Shown here: in pieces, positions 27,589 through 34,481 of the stretch | Position numbering within the stretch: position 1 is the first letter of the stretch | Layout of the letters: each line of letters opens with the position of its first letter | Assembly (NCBI GenBank): GCA_947647505.1 | Contig: CANSKO010000006.1 | Coordinates: 1-64,000 of the forward strand | Reading direction: 5' to 3' | DNA: 64,000 nt | From: an uncultured Roseburia sp. | Lineage (GTDB): Bacteria; Bacillota; Clostridia; Lachnospirales; Lachnospiraceae | Notes under the pieces: model-generated | Database searches by the model: none | What the model was told of the DNA's origin: nothing | What the model saw: the letters and a program-made list of their open reading frames with translations, nothing else | Made by a program: the position numbers and the translations under genes

Positions 27589-28611
27589 GTGACAGATAAA
27601 AAAAAGGATGTTGGGAAAAATGTACAGAGCGAAATTATCATATACCAGACAGAAGATGGAAATACAAAAATAGATGTGAAATTCCAAAATGAAACGGTTT
27701 GGCTTACGCAGGCGCAATTATGTGAGTTATATCAAACCAGTAAATCCAATATCAGCGAACATATTAAGCATATATTTGAAGAGGGTGAATTAGAAGAGGC
27801 ATCAGTTGTTCGGAAATTCCGAACAACTGGCGCCGATGGCAAGAATTATAATATTACCCATTATAATCTTGATATGATAATTTCACTTGGATATCGTGTG
27901 AAATCTTTAATTGCTACGCAATTTCGGCGTTGGGCGACTGAGCGTCTAAAAGAATATATGATAAAAGGCTTTACTATGGATGATGAGCGATTAAAGAATC
28001 TGGGAGGTGGAAATTACTGGAAAGAATTATTAGACCGTATACGGGATATTCGCTCATCGGAAAAAGTGATGTACCGGCAGGTGCTTGACCTTTATGCTAC
28101 CAGTGTGGATTATAATCCTAAAAGCAGTGAATCTATCGCATTTTTTAAAATGGTTCAAAATAAGTTGCATTATGCGGCACATGGGCATACAGCGGCAGAG
28201 GTAATATATAAACGAGCAGATGCAGAGCAGCCATTTATGGGGCTAAAAAGTTTTTCTGGCGATTTTCCAACATTAAAAGATATTGGTATTGCAAAGAATT
28301 ATTTGAGTGAGGAAGAATTGAAGATTCTAAACAATATTGTATCGGGATATTTTGATTTTGCAGAAATTCAGGCTATGCGCCATAATCCCATGTATATGTC
28401 TGATTATGTAGAGCATCTTAATAATGTATTGAAAACTACTGGAGAAAAACTATTGCAGGGAGCAGGAACAGTTAGCCATGTGCAGGCAATCGAAAAAGCA
28501 ACAGAAGAATATAAAAAATATCAGATTCAAAACTTATCACCAGTTGAAGAAGAATATCTAGAAAGCATTAAAAACATACATAGTACAGCAAAGAAAAAAG
28601 CGAAGAAGTAA
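27589..28611 (+). CDS. RhuM-family protein
   Basis: Protein of 340 residues of the RhuM family (named after a Salmonella pathogenicity-island gene), frequently found in restriction and defence loci. Residues 38-120 carry the hallmark KiLA/ORF6-like DNA-binding-type segment: TVWLTQAQLCELYQTSKSNI, then SVVRKFRTTGADGKNYNITH and YNLDMIISLGYRVKS. The C-terminal part (about 170-300) is the second conserved RhuM region (MVQNKLHYAAHGHTAAEVIY). GTG at 27589 after AAGGAG is the likely start, 18 bp from the NTPase stop, so the two are cotranscribed. Molecular function is not established. The gene is intact. Confidence 0.85.
   Translation: MTDKKKDVGKNVQSEIIIYQTEDGNTKIDVKFQNETVWLTQAQLCELYQTSKSNISEHIKHIFEEGELEEASVVRKFRTTGADGKNYNITHYNLDMIISLGYRVKSLIATQFRRWATERLKEYMIKGFTMDDERLKNLGGGNYWKELLDRIRDIRSSEKVMYRQVLDLYATSVDYNPKSSESIAFFKMVQNKLHYAAHGHTAAEVIYKRADAEQPFMGLKSFSGDFPTLKDIGIAKNYLSEEELKILNNIVSGYFDFAEIQAMRHNPMYMSDYVEHLNNVLKTTGEKLLQGAGTVSHVQAIEKATEEYKKYQIQNLSPVEEEYLESIKNIHSTAKKKAKK
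27803..27829 (+). repeat. Perfect palindrome inside rhuM
   Basis: CAGTTGTTCGGAA and its exact inverse lie around a single central base. The segment encodes the conserved SVVRKFRTT peptide. A 25/27 match occurs in the intergenic DNA at 28888. Confidence 0.8.
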
Positions 28612-28618
28612 TAACGCA

Positions 28619-28885
28619 GAATTGTGTTCCTATACGAGTGACGAGGCTGAAAAATTGTGTTTACATAGTAGCTCCGACACATATAGAATGTGTGGTGGGA
28701 ATGCGGAGGGAACATATCTAGAAGCGCTTTGTTTTCGGCAGTTTTATAAGAATTTTGCGTTTGTGGAAGATGAAGAGGGGAATCGGAATAAGAGGGGTGA
28801 GAAGTATATTGAGGTTTCGGTGGTGGTTGATGTGGGATGCTGGGATACAAAGGAATTTGTTTAATAAGAAAATTTGAGAGGAAAA
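28619..28885 (+). repeat. rlmD-end repeat, copy 2 (attR/attL-like)
   Basis: The core (28680-28771) is identical to copy 1 for 92 bases and related on to about 28,840. Left of the core, TGTTCCTATACGAGTGAC resembles the left flank of copy 3 (TGTTCCCATACCGACAAC). Right of the core, GATACAAAGGAATTTGTTTA and the following AAGAAAATTTGAGA also recur at copy 3. Copies 2 and 3 therefore share more than either shares with copy 1. Confidence 0.8.
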
Positions 28886-28887
28886 AT

Positions 28888-28914
28888 CAGTTGTTCGGAA
28901 TTCCCGAACAACTG
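28888..28914 (+). repeat. Second copy of the rhuM palindrome
   Basis: CAGTTGTTCGG and CCGAACAACTG are separated by 5 bases; the 27-mer differs from the rhuM copy at two central positions. Read in frame it gives EKSVVRNSRTT, so it may be the stump of another rhuM-like gene, or a binding site. Confidence 0.6.
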
Positions 28915-28956
28915 AAAAAATATTTGGAACATTTAACTGAAAAGGAGATGAGCATT

Positions 28957-29030
28957 TGCAAATACAATTACGGCACTCAATAGTTTTTATTAGGGAGATA
29001 TATTGTTGAGCAAGAACAAAAAGGAATTAT
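28957..29030 (+). pseudogene. DUF1016 (YhcG-type) nuclease remnant 1
   Basis: Shifted frames read ANTITALNSFY and GRYIVEQEQKGI, matching the highly conserved opening of DUF1016/YhcG proteins (YW.IGRYIVEQEQ.G). A stop and a frameshift break it within 25 codons. A better preserved fragment of the same family sits at 31,086. DUF1016 proteins are PD-(D/E)XK nucleases found with type I restriction loci. Confidence 0.55.
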
Positions 29031-29184
29031 AAAAGTGTGTAGGAATGTGGTAATTCTATAAGGTGTATAAAGACAGAGAAGATGAAATTATCCCGTTAGG
29101 AATTGGATAATTTGGACAGGTTTTTGAAAAATTGAAATAATGAAATATTATTTGAGGAAAAAATAAATTTTAAGGGAGAAAATT

Positions 29185-30229
29185 ATGGGTAAAGCAAATG
29201 AAAAAAATTTTGACATTAAAACAGAATTGGTTTAGAGGATGGAGGAGATATATTTGGCTATTCTTTAGATAATAGATACATATATGAATTGTATCCTGAT
29301 AATACCAGAGCTTTCTTTAATGAATTACTTTTTAAGCAATTATATACTGTTAATCCAGAGCTATATAATACATTTTGTAGTGATAATCAAAGAAGACCTG
29401 TACATAAATTTATAAATAGTTTTTTTGCCAATCAGGCTCTGCGTGAAATATTAATTGCCTCATCTGGTATTCCAAGAGATTTTTTGAATATATTTATTGC
29501 TTCATATAATAGTTTTTATACTACAGCCAGATATAAACATATTGTTTTAGCGGATGTCCGTAATGCTACGATTGAATGGTATGAGGTTGATAAAAAGAAA
29601 ACAGTGGATGCAAATAATAATGCGAAAATACTTTTGGATAAAATAATTAAAGATATTTTAATAAATAAGAAAAGATGTTACTTTCTAATTCCGGAAAAAT
29701 TTGAAAAAGTAAAAGAACTAAATGATTTAATAGATTTAAGAGTGGTTCATTTGAGGAAGAAAGGCATATCTCATAAAGGAATTAAAGGAGTTATCTACAA
29801 CGTATATTATTTGGATTATGCTTGTTATACAAGTACAAATTTATATCATAATAAAATAAATATGAATCTCTTATCTGAAATAGAGACTACAGGTAATTTT
29901 AGGGACATTAGAGCGTGTCTGAAAAATCATTCCCGCCATCTGCACGCCCCACTTAGCGCGAGATTTCACCAAATTCGGTCAACGTAGCCCGCTACGCCTC
30001 CCTTATTTGGCACAAATCCCCCACTAAGTGGGTCGCACATCTGTCAGAAAGCATTTTTCAAACACGCTCTAGGAGAGTTTCATTAGAAGACAAATTTTTT
30101 GAGGATTTCAATGTAGAAATTGGTGATAGTTTTAAGTGTTCAAAATGTGGTAAAATGGTAGATATGAATCATCCGGCATATATAAAACAAAAAATTTGTA
30201 ACCATTGTTTCGAAAAAATACAGGGTTAG
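29185..30229 (+). pseudogene. ATPase-type gene disrupted by a frameshift and a MITE
   Basis: Starts at ATG 29185 after AAGGGAG and reads MGKANEKNFDIKTELV. A one-base shift near 29231 is needed to enter the long frame LEDGGDIFGYSLDNRYIYEL. This continues with SSGIPRDFLNIFIASYNSF, a segment reminiscent of the winged-helix end of ORC/Cdc6-like AAA proteins. At 29910 a 159-bp foldback element interrupts it. Removing that element plus one TA restores the frame into RRVSLEDKFFEDF and a C-terminal zinc ribbon (CSKCG...CNHC), with a stop at 30227-30229. Repaired, the protein would be about 290 residues and shows no P-loop, so an internal deletion is also possible. Not functional as it stands. Confidence 0.75.
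29911..30069 (+). mobile_element. 159-bp MITE-like foldback element with TA target duplication
   Basis: Terminal inverted repeats are GAGCGTGTCTGAAAAAT at the left and the inverse of GAGCGTGTTTGAAAAAT at the right (one difference). The whole element is a long imperfect palindrome centred near GTAGCCCGCTAC. It is flanked by TA on both sides, and excising it with one TA restores the host reading frame exactly. It is too short to encode a transposase. TA duplication fits mobilisation by an IS630/Tc1-mariner-type enzyme supplied from elsewhere. Confidence 0.88.
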
Positions 30230-30341
30230 ATGATAGATTTGCAGTAATGAATGTGACTATAATAGGTGTTTTGTAATAAAAGGGAACTTTATATAAAGAA
30301 ACTGATTGCAGAAGAATATAAGCGGTTTGAAGCGTCAAAAC

Positions 30342-30560
30342 AAATTCGTGAAAGCAGGAGCAACAAACAAGCCTGTAAAGGACTATGAATTGTCCAGATA
30401 TGTTTGTTATTTGGTTGTGCAGAATGGTGGTTCATGAAAAGAAGAGATTGCTTTGGGACAGACATATTTTGCAATCCAGACGCATCGTTGAGAGGTGGCG
30501 GATCATTTTAATGAGTTAAGCGAGGATAATCGCAGGCTTGTAGATATGCGTTTAGATGAA
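30342..30560 (+). pseudogene. dinD (DNA-damage-inducible protein D) remnant
   Basis: One continuous frame reads KFVKAGATNKPVKDYELSRY, then VCYLVVQNGG and KEEIALGQTYFAIQTHR, the signature of DinD/BRO-N-type proteins, followed by EVADHFNELSEDNRRL. Two in-frame TGA stops interrupt it (after NGGS and after QTHR), and both ends are missing. It is a dead fragment; the reading past the stops is still well conserved, so decay is recent. Confidence 0.75.
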
Positions 30561-30564
30561 AGCA

Positions 30565-30772
30565 TTGATGGAGAAATGTACCAGATAAAGGTAACAGAGG
30601 CCAATGAAAAACGAGACGGATTTCGGATCGTCATTAGAAAAAATGAGGTATTGAGGGAATTTGACCGTTATGTGTTTGAAAGCGTTATTGAGCGTGTTGT
30701 TGTCGGGGAGAAATTAGAAGATGGGTCAGTGAACTCTTATAAAATAAACTGAAATTCATATTTAAGACAGAG
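30565..30772 (+). pseudogene. 3' end of a large serine recombinase gene
   Basis: In the frame joined to the dinD fragment, the sequence becomes GFRIVIRKNEVLREFDRYVF, ESVIERVVVG and EDGSVNSYKIN, then after a one-base shift LKFIFKTEN. This is the typical C-terminus of resolvase-type large serine recombinases of Clostridia (F...VERI.V...PYKI.F.YKT). Everything upstream, including the catalytic domain, is gone. It ends just before a terminator and att-like copy 3, where an integrase gene is expected to sit in an integrated element. Confidence 0.6.
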
Positions 30773-30776
30773 AATG

Positions 30777-30815
30777 AAAAGAAAGAGGTTGCATATGGGC
30801 TACCTCTTTCTTTTT
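30777..30815 (+). terminator. Terminator behind the recombinase remnant
   Basis: AAAGAAAGAGGT (30778-30789) pairs with ACCTCTTTCTTT, then T5. Confidence 0.8.
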
Positions 30816-30876
30816 CATATTTATGTTCCCATACCGACAACGGGTATGATATAATTTTTCTACAAAGTACTGACGA

Positions 30877-31005
30877 CATATATAGAGTGTGTGGTGGGAA
30901 TGCGGAGGGGGATCAGAGTAATAGGCTTGGGAAGTGTTCGGAGGTTTCAGCGATAGTTGATGTGGGGGATACAAAAGAATTCGTTTAATAGAAAATTTGA
31001 GATGG
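30877..31005 (+). repeat. rlmD-end repeat, copy 3 (attR-like, internally deleted)
   Basis: CATATATAGAGTGTGTGGTG and the following GGAATGCGGAGGG match the start of copies 1 and 2. About 65 bases of the core are deleted, after which GAGGTTTCAG, GTTGATGTGGG and GATACAAAAGAATTCGTTTA match the distal part of copy 2. An inverted pair CATACC/GGTATG lies just to its left (30831-30847). Confidence 0.75.
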
Positions 31006-31085
31006 AATTTCAATGCATTTTTTTGATTAAAGCTGTCATATAGAACAAACTATGTATAGTTAAAAAACTATTTGAAGGTATCAGA

Positions 31086-31395
31086 GTGAAGAATGAAAAA
31101 ATAGAAATGATAGAGAAGAAAGAGTTTCAAACTTTATGTGATAAATCAAAAAAGTTGATTGTGCCAGAAACAATAGGGGACAAACGGCAAATGCAATTAC
31201 GGTACTGACAAGTTTTTTACCAGGGAGATATATTGTTGAACAGGAATAACAAGGCGCTGAAAGGGAGAAATATGGAGATAAAATAGTAGATCTTCTGTCG
31301 ACATATCTGATAGAAGAATATGGCAAATATGGTTTAGTGGCAAGAGAAGCGATAAAAATTATATTTATCAACAAATGGAAGGATGGAATTTGGTT
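31086..31395 (+). pseudogene. DUF1016 (YhcG-type) nuclease remnant 2
   Basis: A GTG-started frame reads KNEKIEMIEKKEFQTLCDKS and breaks. In another frame ANAITVL, GRYIVEQE, a stop, QGAEREKYGDKIVDLLSTYL and IEEYGKYG follow. That is the DUF1016 N-terminal pattern (IGRYIVE.EQ.G..RA.YG..L...LS..L..EYGKG). At least one frameshift and one stop are present and the catalytic C-terminal half is lost. It directly precedes the nucleotidyltransferase gene. Confidence 0.65.
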
Positions 31396-32163
31396 ATGGA
31401 TTATAATATTCAAGTTAGAAAAGCTGTTATCCTTGCGAGCGGTTATGGAAGGCGTATGCGTCAAAAGGAACTTTTTCCCTCAAAACCCATGAGACGGATT
31501 GATAATAAACCGTTAATTTCATATGCTATAGATTTGTTGATATATAGTGGGATAGAAAAGATATATATTGTTTATCATTCAGTAACTTCTGATGTATTAG
31601 ATCTTGTAAAATATTCTGCTGGTTATGCAGCATATCTTGAATTTATCGAAGAAGAGGAGCAAAAGGGGACACTATTGTCTTTTTCACGAGTAAAGAATAT
31701 GTTATCCCCGCCTTTTCTTATGGTTTTCGAGGATATTATTGCAGATAGAAAAGATTTTATGGAGATGTTAAACATTGGATATAAGTATATTGAGGGTAAT
31801 GCAGATTTGGTTATTCAAACTGTACGTTTGCCATCGCTTATTTCAGAGCAAGCGTTTCTTGTTGAAAACAGTAGAATTATTAGGTATCAAAAGAACGGTA
31901 TCATTGGAACTGCAAATAGCTTTCAAGAGAAAAAATATGGTGGAATGGCATATCTTTGGCTTAGTGAACCATTTTCACTCATTGAACCATATTTTGTAAA
32001 ACAAAATTACAAATTTTCAGCCTTTTTGGAGGAATATATTCCAAAACATATAGTGTTTGAGATGCCTATTAATGATATGTGGGATGTAGATACGCCGGAA
32101 ATGACAGATTTGACGAAAGAAATATTAAAGGAACGAGGTGGTTGGGATGGCTGTCTTGAGTAA
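31396..32163 (+). CDS. NTP-transferase-fold nucleotidyltransferase
   Basis: Protein of 255 residues resembling NDP-sugar pyrophosphorylases and MobA-like transferases. The N-terminal nucleotide loop reads VRKAVILASGYGRRMRQKEL, followed by PSKPMRRIDNKPLISYAIDLL, and an acidic metal site appears in VFEDIIADR. Near the C-terminus NDMWDVDTPEMTDL matches the typical (W)DVDTPED ending. The enzyme would couple an NTP to a phosphorylated small molecule; the substrate is unknown. The start at 31396 is preferred over an in-frame ATG at 31375, with a weak GGATGG site. The next gene overlaps its last 17 bases, so the products are probably made together. AT-rich, in the accessory region. Confidence 0.75.
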   Translation: MDYNIQVRKAVILASGYGRRMRQKELFPSKPMRRIDNKPLISYAIDLLIYSGIEKIYIVYHSVTSDVLDLVKYSAGYAAYLEFIEEEEQKGTLLSFSRVKNMLSPPFLMVFEDIIADRKDFMEMLNIGYKYIEGNADLVIQTVRLPSLISEQAFLVENSRIIRYQKNGIIGTANSFQEKKYGGMAYLWLSEPFSLIEPYFVKQNYKFSAFLEEYIPKHIVFEMPINDMWDVDTPEMTDLTKEILKERGGWDGCLE

Positions 32164-32923
32164 CGTTGATATTGAGAAGATACTCGCTGAAAACCAAGGA
32201 ATAATAATTATGAATAAGCGTGATAAGAACCTTACGGCTCTTGGTTACGATTTTACAATTGGCTTTATTTGTGATTCGAATTCAGGTGAAGTGCCTGAGA
32301 AAGTTGAATGTATTTATGATGCTAAATTAGATGAGGAATATAGAAAAGAGGATTTTTTCAATAATTGTCAGTTACAAGAAGAATATGAAAAAAACAAAGA
32401 CAAAGAGAGATATAAAATTATATATCGATATAAACTTATATCCGGCAACAGGTATTTAGTTATTAGTGAAGAATACATAGCTCTTTTAAGAAAGTATATG
32501 GCGACATTACATTCGCGCGGATCATATGCTCTGAAAGGCATTGTTGTGGCGTCAACGACTATTGATCCGAATTATAGGGGATTCATATACGCTTCATTAA
32601 TCAATTATTCTGGAAAGCCAGTGTATATCAAAGAACATAATCAGTTTATAACAATGGTGATTCAGACGCTTGCTACAGCAACCGATAAAAATTTACCTAA
32701 GACTGAGGGAGGAATGCCTATGGATGCGGAGCAAACATTAAATGGAAACTTTTCTAATATTTGTGAAAAAGCAGCTCAGGCGGCAAAAACATACCGGACA
32801 GATGCCTGGAAGAAGATAGAACGGGAGTTTCAAGATCAATATGCTGCTTTTCAAAGCAGATCTTCCAACAAAAAGCATTTTGTAGATTGGTCAAAAGTAC
32901 AAATTTTTTTATTAATAATGTAA
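32147..32923 (+). CDS. dUTPase/dCTP-deaminase-fold protein, frameshifted near the C-terminus
   Basis: Protein of 258 residues. The middle matches the trimeric dUTPase/Dcd fold: TLHSRGSYALKGIVVASTTI, then DPNYRGFIYASLINYSGKPV and FITMVIQTL. The dUTPase motif-III Asp (TIDPNYRG) is kept, but the position of the dCTP-deaminase catalytic Glu (ITLE) is Ser here. A helical tail of about 70 residues follows (residues 185-250). The frame ends at 32921. A one-base shift in the AAAA run near 32894 would extend it to 33048, adding STNFFINNVIPKGEFW and a hydrophobic span (IAVFLLMIFFAVIF). So either a soluble form is made or the membrane tail was lost. ATG 32147 follows GAGGTGG and overlaps the nucleotidyltransferase gene. 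Confidence 0.7.
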   Translation: MAVLSNVDIEKILAENQGIIIMNKRDKNLTALGYDFTIGFICDSNSGEVPEKVECIYDAKLDEEYRKEDFFNNCQLQEEYEKNKDKERYKIIYRYKLISGNRYLVISEEYIALLRKYMATLHSRGSYALKGIVVASTTIDPNYRGFIYASLINYSGKPVYIKEHNQFITMVIQTLATATDKNLPKTEGGMPMDAEQTLNGNFSNICEKAAQAAKTYRTDAWKKIEREFQDQYAAFQSRSSNKKHFVDWSKVQIFLLIM

Positions 32924-33197
32924 TACCCAAAGGAGAATTCTGGATTGCAGTGTTTTTATTAATGATATTTTTTGCTGTCATTTTTAAGGATGGAATAGAT
33001 GCAGGGGTAGAACTTGTAAAAGATTTTTTTGAAGTAATATTTACTTGAGTATTCTAATGCGAGTGATATAGATGATATTCATACAAAATAGATTGGAAAC
33101 TGCGTAGAAAATTTTTGGTTATATTAGAGACGCGGAATTGATTGATTTTGGAAGGAAAATATACATTTTAGTGAGAGGATGCTTTTTCGCAAGACTG

Positions 33198-34211
33198 GAA
33201 GAAAAGATTGGCATTGTATTTTTTACTGGAAATGCAATGTCATTTTATTATAAAGATGTACCGCTTCGAATGAAAAACAAGGAACTGGATAGTCTGATTG
33301 TTGTTAATATGTTCCTTACAGGTTTTGACGCCACTACTATGAATACCTTGTGGGTGGACAAGAATCTGAAGATGCATGGACTGATACAGGCGTTTTCCAG
33401 TAATCTGCAAAAGCGTGTGGACACGCTATTTCTCTGTTTGGGGATAAGAGTGCCGAAGGAATTGTTGGAGAGCAAAACCAGAAAGATTTTATTGCTTTGT
33501 TTGGCGCGATTTTCCGTATGAGAAACCTTTTGCTGTCCTTTGATGATTTCAAGGAGAATGCATTGGTTTCAGAGAGGGATCTGCAGGAGCGCCTCGGGCG
33601 TTATCAGGATTTGCGAGATGAATGGAAGCGGAAACGGCAGGAAAGAGCGGATATCACAGATGATTTAGTATTTGAGATTGAATTGATCCGGCAGATAGAA
33701 ATCAACATTGATTATATTCTGATGCTTGTAAAAAAGTACCATAATACCCACTGTGAGGATAAGGAGACGCTAATTACGATTCATAAAGCGATTGGCGCCA
33801 GTCTGGAACTGCGTAGTAAGAAAACAGCTCATTGAAAACTTTATTGCAGGAATCAATGATGTGGATGATGTTATGAATGAATGGCACAGCTATGTGGTGG
33901 AGAAGAGGGCGCATGACCTTGATGCAATCATAGAGGAGGAAAAACTGAATCCGGAAGATACTCGTAAATTTATGAAGAATGCGTTTCGGGACGGGGAGAT
34001 AAAGACATTCGGAACAGACATTGACAAGCTCATGCCGCCGATTTCGAGGTTTGGCGGTGGCGGGAGAGCTAAAAAGAAACAGAGCAGAAATAAGGCGATT
34101 AATTATGGTTTGGTCGGACAGAAGGAGCTGTCTATGGTGGCGGAATCGAAAATGCCATATGGGAAAAAATCACAGGAAAAAGCTGCACCGTGCCAGAGCA
34201 TTCAGAAATAA
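33198..34211 (+). pseudogene. Decayed type I restriction subunit gene (hsdR, EcoR124-like)
   Basis: Fragments of a large HsdR appear in three frames. The first is [20 protein letters not shown] and [19 protein letters not shown], the helicase motif V/VI region. The second is [20 protein letters not shown] with the long helical region to SLELRSKK. The third is QLIENFIAGINDVDDVMNEW and EDTRKFMKNAFRDGEIKTFG, to the C-terminus. The nuclease and front motor domains are missing, and at least two frameshifts separate the pieces. It is not the same subtype as the intact HsdR downstream, so it is the relic of an older, different type I system. Confidence 0.85.
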
Positions 34212-34350
34212 GAAAAATTTTGCAGCTCCGTTATCCATTCAGACCCGGGGACACAGTATAGCGGTGAAGTTTATCGTAAGGCGGTTGCCAGATACAGATG
34301 CAGTGCAGATCTGATCTGAATGTGGAATTTCACGATGGCATGATTTTTAT

Positions 34351-34379
34351 TTGTCTTTTTGTTACAAACATAATATAAT
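34351..34379 (+). promoter_or_regulatory. Promoter of the hsdMSR operon
   Basis: TTGTCT at 34351-34356, 17-bp spacer, TATAAT at 34374-34379, giving a leader of about 95 nt. The 270-bp gap from the hsdR relic to hsdM (34212-34481) holds nothing else I can name. Confidence 0.65.
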
Positions 34380-34481
34380 AAAAAACAGAGAAAATATGAA
34401 AAAAATCTGTAAGGCGCCCGGGCGCAATATTTGAAATATCATGGAATTTATTCCTGATAATGCAAACGGAGGAAAAGACGC

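Noticed and set aside
30342-30560. Two in-frame TGA codons in the dinD-like frame as possible recoding (selenocysteine or TGA-Trp)
   Set aside because: The fragment lacks both ends, no SECIS-like hairpin follows, and genes elsewhere in the window use TGA as a normal stop. Decay is the simpler reading.
33138-33521. A 127-residue frame as an independent gene
   Set aside because: Its middle part is the HsdR motor region, and the frame only joins unrelated ends created by frameshifts.
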